Shown here: piece after piece, positions 6,920 through 14,742 of the stretch
How positions within the stretch are numbered: position 1 is the stretch's first letter
Layout: each line of letters opens with the position of its first letter
NCBI GenBank assembly: GCA_900318915.1
Contig: ONMI01000001.1
Coordinates: forward strand, 56,712 to 120,711
Reading direction: 5' to 3'
Length of the DNA: 64,000 nt
Origin: an uncultured Prevotellaceae bacterium
GTDB lineage: Bacteria; Bacteroidota; Bacteroidia; Bacteroidales; Bacteroidaceae
Translations under genes and position numbers: made by a program
Notes under the pieces: generated by a model
Told to the model about the DNA's origin: nothing
What the model saw: the letters and a program-made list of their open reading frames with translations, nothing else
The model's database searches: none

Positions 6920-9575
6920 TAAAAAAGATGAGTTTCGTTTCCGATCGGTACTCCTCGCCGGGCCGCAGCACCGTCGAGGGCCACTCCGGATGATGCGGAC
7001 TGTCGGCCAGGTGCATCGTTTCTAAGCAGATGGCCGAGCGGCGTGGATAGGCCACGCCCTGCTTGCCGCGTTGCGCCCCTTTCAGTCCGTTGGCGGTGTA
7101 GATATGCACCACGGGCTCGGTGGTGTACAGGCGCATGCGGCGTCCGCTCGTGGGGTCGTACACCTCGGCGGCACAGCCGCCCCTGCGCGCTTTCTTGCCC
7201 AGGACGAACGAGTGGTCGTAGCCCCGCGTCACGTTCAGCTGGTCGTCGTCGCGGTCTATGTCCTGCCCTATGCGCTTGGGCTTGACGAAGCAGAAGGGGT
7301 CGCTCTGTCGGGTCGTCTTCCTGAACTTGCCGTCCAGGTTCTTGTTGGCGTCGAAGGTGGCTATCTGCTTGCTGTCCACCCACAGCAGTTCGTCGGTTAT
7401 CGCCCGGTCGTGCTGTCCGCTCAGGTTGAAGAAACTGTGGTTGGACAGGTTCACCACCGTGGGCTTGTCGGTGGTGGCGCGGTACTCCATCGACAGACTG
7501 TTGTCGGCGCCTAACGTGTAGGTCAGGTCCACGGTCAGCGTGCCCGGAAAGCCGTTCTCGCCGTCGGCCGACACATAGCGCAGGGTGAGCGAGCTGTCGG
7601 TCTGTGCCACACAGGTCCACACCTGGTCGGCGAAGCCCGGATAACCGCCGTGCGAGATATTGCCGCCCCCCGTCTGCTGCAGGTCATAGTCCCTGCCGTC
7701 GAGGGTGATCTTCGCCCCCTTGATGCGGCCTATGTAGCGGCCCACGGTGGCGCCGAAGTTCTGCCGGTAGTGGTGGTAGTCGGCCACATTGTCGAATCCC
7801 AGCACCACATCCTCCAACCGGCCGTTGCGGTCGGGCACCATCAGCGACACCAGGCGTGCGCCATAGTTGGTCACACAGGCCTCCAGTCCGCCGGCGTTGC
7901 GCAGTGTGTAGAGCGCGGTGGCCTTTCCGGTCACCCGTCCCTCGAAGGCTTCCGGCCGCAGACCCGAACGCGTGGTGCGGTCCGGGCGGAGCGACTGTAT
8001 CAGCACCGCCATGTTGCGCAGGAACGCCTGTGTGCTGATGCCCTTTACACTCTCGTCGGTATAGGGCGAGGTGTCATACTCGTCGCCCACCATCGTGCTG
8101 ATGAACTCCCGGCTGTCGCTCTCCGCCGCCATCGTTTTGGGGATGGCCTTGTAGGGGTGCGACACCTGTCGCAGCGGTGTGAGCCAGTAGCCCTCGTCGT
8201 TCAGACTGGCCACTATCTGGTCCACACCCGGCGGCTGCGGTCCGCGGCCCGTGAAACTGCCACGGTCGAAGTGGTAGGTGGGGTAGTGGGTGGGTGCATT
8301 GTCGAAAAACTGGTTGCGCAGCAGGTCCTTCTGGTTCAGTTGCCGTATGTCCTTCAGCCGCTGGCGCATGGCGGCGGGGTTGCACACCATAAAAGAACTG
8401 TAGTGGGCGATGGTGCCGTGCGGATTCTCGTCGGTGTAGTAAGTGCCGTTCTGCACATTGCCGCCTTTGCGGTGCACATAGAGCGGACGGCCCGTCTCCG
8501 GCACGATGAAGCGCGGCAGCAGAATTTCGCCCTCCTGGAGCGGCGTGCGGCGCACCTCCTTGGCCAGTGAGGCTGGCAGCTCAAGACTCTCTAAAAACTG
8601 GATGGCCTCGGGCAACCGCTGCAGGTAGCTGGTGTCGCCCGTCATCTCATAGTAGCGCAGCATCTGGTGAAACATTGACACCGTGGTGCCTGTGTTGATG
8701 CTGCGCGGCTCATACGAGCGGGCGTGGGCCGGCTGCAGGTCATCGGGGGTGTACTGGTCGGCCCATCCCGCCAGGGGCAGCGGCTGCTGCAGGTCGCGCA
8801 GCAGGTGCATGGCCCTGAGCACAGGCTCCTTCACCCGCTCCAGACCCAGCATGCCGTAGCAGTTGGCCAGGAAGCGTATGTTCTCCGGCGTCACATTGTC
8901 GTTCAGTGTCACAAAGGGCGTGTAGTCGGCCTTTCCCTTGAAGGGATGGTCGGTCTTCAGCGGGTAGCGCTGCGGCCATCCGCCGTTGTCGTACTGGCTC
9001 TCGAGCATGAAGTCCACCACACGCATCACGGCGTCGAGCACCTGCCGGTCGTCCTTCCGCTCCATGTAGAAGCGAAGCAGAAACTGGGCGCAGTTGGCCG
9101 TGGCCTCGTCGTCGAAGGTGGCGTTGCCGTAGTAATGCTGAAACTCCTCCAAGCGCCATGCCTGCCGGCCGATGGTGGCATACCACTGCCGCGTCTGCTC
9201 CTCCGTGCCGAAGTCGATGAGGTAGTTCCATCCGCCGCAGGGCAACTGTCCCGCCATGATGCAGCGCGCTATGCGTCCGGCGCACTCGTAGTAGTACTCG
9301 TCGCCCGTGGCGTGGTAGGCGTCTATCATCAGCTCGCCCATCTCCGGTGTGCTCGGGCTCTGCAGCCACACCATGGTGGGCGACGCCTCCAACTCGCCCC
9401 ACCGCCGCGAGTAGTCGGGCAGGTAGCTCCACACGAAACCGTCGCGGTAGGCCGCCCGGTCCATCATATAGTGTGTGGCGCGCAGCATCGTCTGCCGCAC
9501 CTCGCCATCGTCTGCCGCCCGCAGGTCCGTCGTCAGCCCCACCAGCAGAGCGGTAAGGAGCACCCTCAGCCTCAT
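6909..9575 (-). CDS. PL10-type pectate lyase fused to aldose 1-epimerase
   Basis: An 888-residue exported fusion with a signal peptide at residues 1-20. The N-terminal half (about 25-430) resembles family PL10 pectic acid lyases, with the alpha/alpha-barrel signature YDNGGWPQRYPL near 195. The C-terminal third (from about 550) is a galactose-mutarotase domain: VTNYGARLVSLMVPDRNG, SNHSFFNLSG (catalytic His), GYDHSFVL, and CLETMHLADSPHHPEWPS, which carries the expected Glu. Cleaving pectate while equilibrating the released sugar's anomers would be a coherent combined job. The start overlaps the GH43 stop by 4 bp, so they form an operon. The C-terminus runs into a tandem repeat. Confidence 0.88.
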   Translation of the reverse strand: MRLRVLLTALLVGLTTDLRAADDGEVRQTMLRATHYMMDRAAYRDGFVWSYLPDYSRRWGELEASPTMVWLQSPSTPEMGELMIDAYHATGDEYYYECAGRIARCIMAGQLPCGGWNYLIDFGTEEQTRQWYATIGRQAWRLEEFQHYYGNATFDDEATANCAQFLLRFYMERKDDRQVLDAVMRVVDFMLESQYDNGGWPQRYPLKTDHPFKGKADYTPFVTLNDNVTPENIRFLANCYGMLGLERVKEPVLRAMHLLRDLQQPLPLAGWADQYTPDDLQPAHARSYEPRSINTGTTVSMFHQMLRYYEMTGDTSYLQRLPEAIQFLESLELPASLAKEVRRTPLQEGEILLPRFIVPETGRPLYVHRKGGNVQNGTYYTDENPHGTIAHYSSFMVCNPAAMRQRLKDIRQLNQKDLLRNQFFDNAPTHYPTYHFDRGSFTGRGPQPPGVDQIVASLNDEGYWLTPLRQVSHPYKAIPKTMAAESDSREFISTMVGDEYDTSPYTDESVKGISTQAFLRNMAVLIQSLRPDRTTRSGLRPEAFEGRVTGKATALYTLRNAGGLEACVTNYGARLVSLMVPDRNGRLEDVVLGFDNVADYHHYRQNFGATVGRYIGRIKGAKITLDGRDYDLQQTGGGNISHGGYPGFADQVWTCVAQTDSSLTLRYVSADGENGFPGTLTVDLTYTLGADNSLSMEYRATTDKPTVVNLSNHSFFNLSGQHDRAITDELLWVDSKQIATFDANKNLDGKFRKTTRQSDPFCFVKPKRIGQDIDRDDDQLNVTRGYDHSFVLGKKARRGGCAAEVYDPTSGRRMRLYTTEPVVHIYTANGLKGAQRGKQGVAYPRRSAICLETMHLADSPHHPEWPSTVLRPGEEYRSETKLIFFKGS

Positions 9576-11188
9576 AACTCGGTGTATTTGAAGTTTTCAA
9601 ACTTGGCAAAGCCCTGACCCTCGCAGAACACGCCCGGCAGCACGCTTTGGAAGTCGTAGAGTGTGTTGTGGTTGAATCCCGACACCTCCTGGCCCCACGT
9701 CTCGCGGTTCCAGGTCTTGCCGTCGGTGCTCCACCAGGCCGTCACCACATGGTTGTCGTTGCGCAGGCGCAGCCACTGCTTCGTGCCCGCACTCTTGCCC
9801 ACGCCGTTGGCATGGTCGCGGCGGTAGCGGTAGCGGCGGTCCTTGTCGAATCCCGTTCCCACGTTGTACTGCGCGTTGTAGTAGAGGCAGAGGCCCGCTT
9901 TCGCATCGCCATAGACCGTCACCTCCGCCTCAATCTCGTAACTATGGCAGCCCGCCACGAACATCAGCGGAGCCGAGGCGCCCAGACTGTTGCCGCGCCC
10001 CTCGAGTGTGAGCGCATGGTCCTTTATGTGCACCCGCTCCGGAATCCAACGCTTGTAGAAGCGCCAGTCCAGTCCGATGCGGAACTCATTCAGCCTTGCG
10101 TGGCGGTCGGTCAGCAGCTGCGTCTTCAGCGGCAGCGGCATCGCCTTTGAGGCGTCGCCCCCGTCCGCCTTGATCCATCCGTCGGCGGTGAAGTGAACCG
10201 GCTCCATCAGTGTCTGGCGGCCCAGACCGGTGAAGTCCTTCTCATAACTGTGGTACACGCAGAACCACCGTCCGTCGGGCGTGTCGATGAGCGATCCGTG
10301 ACCCTTCGACCACCATCGCTCCGTGGCGCTGTAGGTATGGATGAGCGGGTTGGTGGGCATGTTCTCCCACGGTCCGTCGATGCTCTTGGAGCGCGCCACC
10401 ACCACCATGTGGCTGGTGGGAGGACCCGCTGTGCCGCCCTCCGCGCTGATGTAGTAGAACCAGTCGCCTATATGGTAGAGTTTCGGTCCCTCCAGGCAGA
10501 AACCTTCTGTGAGCCACTCCTCCGGATACTGCCATCCGTCGTAGAAATGAATCTTCGAGTCTTTCACCACCGACAGTCCGTCGTCGGCCAGCGTCCATCG
10601 GTTGCCTCCGCTCATCACGAGGTAGCACTTGCCGTCGCCGCCCTCCACGAAGCACGGGTCGATGTCGCCTATGTTCAGGTCCACAGGGTCGCTCCACGGT
10701 CCGTAGGGCGAGTCGGCGGTCACCACGCAGTTGGTGCGCCGTGTTCCGTGCACGGTGAAGTAGATATAATATTTTCCGCGGTATTTCTTGATGTCCGGTG
10801 CCCAGATAGAGCCTAAGTATGTCTTCAGCGCATAGCCGATGGGCTCCCAGTGCACCAGGTCGCGCGAATGCCACACCACGAGTCCCGGCACATAGTCGAA
10901 TGCCGAGTGCGTCATGTAGTAGTCCTCCCCGTCCCGCAGTATCGTCGGGTCGGGGTAGTCGCCGCCCAAGATGGGATTGGTGAAGGTCGTGGCGGGTTTT
11001 TGCGCTGTTTTTGTAGCTTTCTTCACCGACTTCGGTATGCCAGCGGTAGCGCTTGTTTGCGCTTTTCCCACATTCAGTGCTACAGCGTCAGTGTCCAGCA
11101 CCGTTGAATTCAGTTTCTTTGCCAATGCCGGAGTCAACATCGCTACAGCTATGAACAAAGTTGTCGTCAGTAGTTTTAAGTTCTTCAT
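9572..11188 (-). CDS. Family 43 glycoside hydrolase (xylosidase/arabinosidase type)
   Basis: A 538-residue exported enzyme with a signal peptide at about 1-23. The five-bladed GH43 propeller begins with NPILGGDYPDPTILRDGEDYYMTHS near residue 72; the Asp in YPDP is the usual general base. SIWAPDIKKYRGKYYIYFT carries the pKa-modulating Asp, and EGPKLYHIGDWFYYISAEGG carries the catalytic acid region. The C-terminal about 180 residues form a beta-sandwich (concanavalin-like) domain. As first gene of the pectin operon it probably removes arabinose or xylose side chains. The exact sugar specificity cannot be read from the sequence. Confidence 0.9.
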   Translation of the reverse strand: MKNLKLLTTTLFIAVAMLTPALAKKLNSTVLDTDAVALNVGKAQTSATAGIPKSVKKATKTAQKPATTFTNPILGGDYPDPTILRDGEDYYMTHSAFDYVPGLVVWHSRDLVHWEPIGYALKTYLGSIWAPDIKKYRGKYYIYFTVHGTRRTNCVVTADSPYGPWSDPVDLNIGDIDPCFVEGGDGKCYLVMSGGNRWTLADDGLSVVKDSKIHFYDGWQYPEEWLTEGFCLEGPKLYHIGDWFYYISAEGGTAGPPTSHMVVVARSKSIDGPWENMPTNPLIHTYSATERWWSKGHGSLIDTPDGRWFCVYHSYEKDFTGLGRQTLMEPVHFTADGWIKADGGDASKAMPLPLKTQLLTDRHARLNEFRIGLDWRFYKRWIPERVHIKDHALTLEGRGNSLGASAPLMFVAGCHSYEIEAEVTVYGDAKAGLCLYYNAQYNVGTGFDKDRRYRYRRDHANGVGKSAGTKQWLRLRNDNHVVTAWWSTDGKTWNRETWGQEVSGFNHNTLYDFQSVLPGVFCEGQGFAKFENFKYTEL

Positions 11189-11456
11189 AAGTAGTTGTCT
11201 TTCAATATCTTTTGTTTAGGTTTAGATTCATTTTGGCAGCCGCACGATGCGCACGTCTCCTTATAAATTTATAACGGATAGTCGTGATTAATATTGCATG
11301 TGTAAAGATATATTATACAGAGGAGATACTCAGAAAACACTCCTCATTTCCTCGACATTTAATCCTTTCATCCCCATTTTTACCAATCTTTCTAAACATT
11401 TTAACGAAAATAGTAAAAAAATCCACACAAAAAAATGAGCAATTCCAAAGATATTT
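11189..11456. other. AT-rich leader/spacer at island edge
   Basis: This stretch between the divergently placed GH43 start and the island contains no convincing gene. Base composition falls sharply after about 11260. No complete TTTG/TAnnTTTG pair could be placed for the GH43 operon. Confidence 0.5.
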
Positions 11457-11480
11457 TGTATATTTGGCGCCAAATGTACA
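11457..11480. promoter_or_regulatory. 24-bp palindrome centred on GGCGCC
   Basis: A nearly perfect 24-bp inverted repeat (one mismatched pair) at the island's left edge. Each arm contains a TAnnTTTG -7-like element (TATATTTG on plus at 11459-11466, TACATTTG on minus at 11471-11478), pointing in opposite directions. A -33 TTTG is missing at the proper distance on both sides. It may be an operator or a recombination or IS-end relic rather than a working divergent promoter. Confidence 0.45.
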
Positions 11481-11502
11481 TCCCTAGGAAAGAGATCTGA
11501 CA

Positions 11503-11809
11503 ATAGTTGAACTCTATAGGGAGCGATAGCAGGTGGAATGTTTCAAATGGATTAAGCAGCGGCAGCACATCAAGTCGTTCTTGGAACGAGCCAGAATGCG
11601 GTCTACTTACAGATTTGGATTGCCATACGCGATTATCTGTTGCTTGCCATTGCTAAGAAAGTGTGCCATGTTGATCAAACCTTAATATTTAATCGGCTGC
11701 CATTGGGGAAGTGCTCTTTTAGAGAAAACCCTTAGGTGAGCTATTTGTTAAACCTAAACGTCCGTATAATGATTCCGATTATGGTCAACTGACTTTATGG
11801 GATTATTTT
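11503..11809 (+). pseudogene. Decayed IS4-type transposase, C-terminal remnant
   Basis: Joined across lesions, the frames give the familiar C-terminal signature of Bacteroides IS4-family transposases: ELYRER, a stop where Trp is expected, QVECFKWIKQ, then after a one-base deletion near 11582 GTSQNAVYLQIWIAI and LLLAIAKK. After another frame change come PLGELFVKPKRP and YGQLTLWDYF, resembling the family's end. The last frame runs without a stop into the next gene, explaining its open upstream extension. The N-terminal DD part is absent, so the copy is dead. It marks the junction between the GC-rich core and the AT-rich island. Confidence 0.8.
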
Positions 11810-11824
11810 TTGCAAAGTAGTAAT

Positions 11825-14083
11825 ATGCTATACAATTTATATATCGAAGCAAACAAGCAAGCTCATATCGTTAGATTAGGTGAGAAGAAACAATCTCCCA
11901 ATCAGTATCTGACGATAAATACTGATGGGCTCGACGAACTCTTTACGATTGGCAAATCAATAAAACTGGTTTCATCGACAAGTATGGTCGATGACAGACA
12001 AGTCTTCATCGGGGATATTAAGCTTCAAGAAACGTCAGTCACCGTCTCTTTAAGTGATAAAAAGAATCCTAAAGAGACCTTCCCTTCAAATGATTGCATA
12101 CGCATTCGTTCAGGGAAAAAGGCTATTGTGTTTGAAAATATAATTGAGGGTCAAAATATATATTGTTCATTCAACGTTGTTTTCAAATATAAATGTTATT
12201 TAGGCGAAATTATAGTTCATTGTGTTCCTTCAAAAGATTTATATGATGTTGTATTAGATTTCGGTTCTGAGGCTAGTCAGATGTTGATAAGGCACAATGC
12301 TGATGGCGCAGGCGCTAAACCTCACCAATTGTTTTCTTATATGCTTCGTCATTATTGGAAGGCCGTCGTTGGTGGTCAGAGACGGGTGTATGACCAACAG
12401 GATGATAATCCGGAACTCTTTAGAAGTATTTTCTTCAAAAAAGAGAATGCTATTATGGATAGCAATTTCGAGTTGCAAGAGCCTAACGACCAAGATAGTT
12501 TTGTAAATTTCATAACTAGAAGAAATCGTAATTCGGGTGAAAGAATTCCTAATGTTAAAATTTCATTTTTAACAGGGCAACAAATAGAAGGAGCCGATAG
12601 AACTCGTTTGCATGTTGGTATCATCATGCGATTCTTGCATGAGGCTTTAAAACGCATAGGTGAAATGCAAAAGGAAGCTATGCGTGGGGTTGATGTGAAT
12701 ACTGCTATAAGATTTACAATTCTGCTTCCAAATGTGATGCCTCAATCAAATGTGTCTTCTCTAATTAAGAAGTTACAGGAACTAGCAAACACTCCTGAAT
12801 TTTTAAATAAATTCAGTGATTGTATAAAGGTTCCCTATATTCAGGTATCATGTTGCTCTGAAAGTGATGCTTCTTTCTTGGACCGAATGAATGTCATTGG
12901 GCTTAAATCTGGTGATAGATGTCTGACTATCGACATAGGAAAAGGGACAACCGATTTTTCTATAACCAAGAAGATAGATGCGAATAAGGCGACAAGTCTT
13001 TTTAGGTCTGGATTTGTTGGTGCAGGAAATGCACTTTCATATGCAATTTTTGATAATTGCATTGAACAAATGGTCGGCAAATCAAAAAAGACAGAAATGA
13101 TAAAAAGAGTACTTGACGCAGAGCCAGCTCTTTTGTTTGACCTCGATAATATCATAGAGGATATTAAGCACAACTGGGGCAAGAAAACATCATCAAAGTC
13201 GACATTGGCAGAAATCTCGTCAACTGCTTCAATTGAGGCTGTTCTTGATAGAATTAGAATGGCAAGAGGTGTTTCCGATTCAACTGGATCTGTTAAAAGA
13301 ATGGCTGAAGAAATCACGGATAATATTCTAAAGCGTCTTCCAGAAGTGAAAATAAACAAGATTGTTATCAGTGGTCGAGCCTTCCGTTTTAATGAGTTAA
13401 GAGATGTACTTACAAAGAAACTAGCAGAGAAATTTAGAGGCGTTAATTGTGTCTACGATGACAAATCCGCTAAAAGTGGCTGCCTGTTAGGAGCTTCTTC
13501 AAGCATCAAGCTAAGTTTGTCGTCTTCAATGGTTGGTTTGCCTTTCATTCTTGATGCATCGGAATTAGATCTTTCTAATCCAAAAGAATTTCTCAAAGAG
13601 ATTGCCGAGTCAGCCAACACTGATAAGAGTGTGACAACGACCATTAATTCTGTTGTTTCAAACAAGAGGTTAGAGTCTATTGCCAGAGTTGCAAACTCAA
13701 CGGTGAAGTTTGTTTCAGAATTGTTCAAGAATGACGATGAAGGCTACTCTCGTGGGTCGGTTTCATCACCGAAAGTATCAACTAATAGTTCAGATGAAGC
13801 ACGTGAACTTATGTCACAAGGAAAAGAATACTCAAAGATTAACTCTAATTCGTTGATCAGCATATCTGGAAGATATTACGTTCCAGCTGACCAATATACG
13901 ATTGATGATACTCATCGTCCATATCAGATATACTTTGATGGCGAAGAGTTTTATCTTAGACACAAAGAAGGCTCTCATAAATTGGTTGCTGCGGCTATGC
14001 AAGGAGATCAAAACTTGTGTTTTGAGAGTCAGTTCCCTTATTCTCGAACAATTTATAACGACGATTCAAGTATTCCCGATTAA
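11825..14083 (+). CDS. Actin/Hsp70-fold ATPase of the Ter island
   Basis: A 752-residue protein with the three nucleotide-binding signatures of the ASKHA (actin/Hsp70) fold: phosphate-1-like DFGSEAS at about 145, phosphate-2 DIGKGTTDFS at about 370, and adenosine-like IVISGRAF at about 513. An N-terminal beta-rich domain (1-140) precedes the ATPase core, and a low-complexity linker (about 620-670) leads to a short C-terminal domain. It is not DnaK: no substrate-binding domain is visible. I chose the ATG at 11825; the frame is open back to 11810 and beyond only because it continues a dead transposase. First gene of an operon whose other members are envelope and TerD proteins. Client unknown. 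Confidence 0.78.
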   Translation: MLYNLYIEANKQAHIVRLGEKKQSPNQYLTINTDGLDELFTIGKSIKLVSSTSMVDDRQVFIGDIKLQETSVTVSLSDKKNPKETFPSNDCIRIRSGKKAIVFENIIEGQNIYCSFNVVFKYKCYLGEIIVHCVPSKDLYDVVLDFGSEASQMLIRHNADGAGAKPHQLFSYMLRHYWKAVVGGQRRVYDQQDDNPELFRSIFFKKENAIMDSNFELQEPNDQDSFVNFITRRNRNSGERIPNVKISFLTGQQIEGADRTRLHVGIIMRFLHEALKRIGEMQKEAMRGVDVNTAIRFTILLPNVMPQSNVSSLIKKLQELANTPEFLNKFSDCIKVPYIQVSCCSESDASFLDRMNVIGLKSGDRCLTIDIGKGTTDFSITKKIDANKATSLFRSGFVGAGNALSYAIFDNCIEQMVGKSKKTEMIKRVLDAEPALLFDLDNIIEDIKHNWGKKTSSKSTLAEISSTASIEAVLDRIRMARGVSDSTGSVKRMAEEITDNILKRLPEVKINKIVISGRAFRFNELRDVLTKKLAEKFRGVNCVYDDKSAKSGCLLGASSSIKLSLSSSMVGLPFILDASELDLSNPKEFLKEIAESANTDKSVTTTINSVVSNKRLESIARVANSTVKFVSELFKNDDEGYSRGSVSSPKVSTNSSDEARELMSQGKEYSKINSNSLISISGRYYVPADQYTIDDTHRPYQIYFDGEEFYLRHKEGSHKLVAAAMQGDQNLCFESQFPYSRTIYNDDSSIPD

Positions 14084-14085
14084 TT

Positions 14086-14742
14086 ATGAAACATTTGTAT
14101 ATAGCTCTTATCGTACTGACATCATTGATACTATGTGCATTGGTAAGTCTGTATTTCTTAGGCAACATTTTGCTTGAACAAATGTTGCTTATGACTGCAG
14201 TCATGAATGGAATAGGTATTATTGTTTTCAGCATTATAAGGTTGCGGACTCCTGAATGTCCTAAGAATCAACATTTCCCTGAAGCTCAAATTATCGAGAC
14301 TCCAGTCCTTTCCGAACAGGTTAAAGAAACTACCGTATCATCTGTCCCCTCGGTTAGAAAACAATGGAGTAAAGCCATGTATAGAGTTTATGTCGACCGT
14401 TGGAACGAAGTCTTTGAAAATATTAAACATCCAATAGAAGAAACGTCAAAATCAGAAATTATGGTCCTGTGTTGGGATATAGCATCCAAAACAATGGACT
14501 ATCTTTTGGTTGAAAATGATGATCCAAATGTATTGGAGAGAAACAGAAACAGTGTGGATGCTGTTTTATCAGGGAAAAAAATATCAGAATTGAATCTCAA
14601 AGAGTTTTTTGATGATCCTTCAACCGTTCCTGCAAAAGTCATAGGTGTTCATGATGCATTATCTTCTCAACTCACAAAAGGACAATGTTTTTCAACCCAA
14701 GTTTTCGGTTATCTTGTAGAACTGTCTTCAAAAAATGGATAA
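14086..14742 (+). CDS. Two-TM membrane protein, unknown
   Basis: A 218-residue protein not assigned to a family. Residues 4-26 and 31-51 form two membrane helices, followed by a linker and a helical soluble domain from about 95 to 218, probably cytoplasmic. The gene starts 2 bp after the ATPase gene and overlaps the SEDS-PBP gene by 8 bp, so the three are translationally linked. It may tether the ATPase to the large membrane enzyme (inference). Confidence 0.7.
   Translation: MKHLYIALIVLTSLILCALVSLYFLGNILLEQMLLMTAVMNGIGIIVFSIIRLRTPECPKNQHFPEAQIIETPVLSEQVKETTVSSVPSVRKQWSKAMYRVYVDRWNEVFENIKHPIEETSKSEIMVLCWDIASKTMDYLLVENDDPNVLERNRNSVDAVLSGKKISELNLKEFFDDPSTVPAKVIGVHDALSSQLTKGQCFSTQVFGYLVELSSKNG

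Noticed and set aside
11810-11824. TTG start for the actin-fold ATPase
   Set aside because: The codons upstream of the ATG at 11825 continue a dead transposase frame, so they are not part of the gene.
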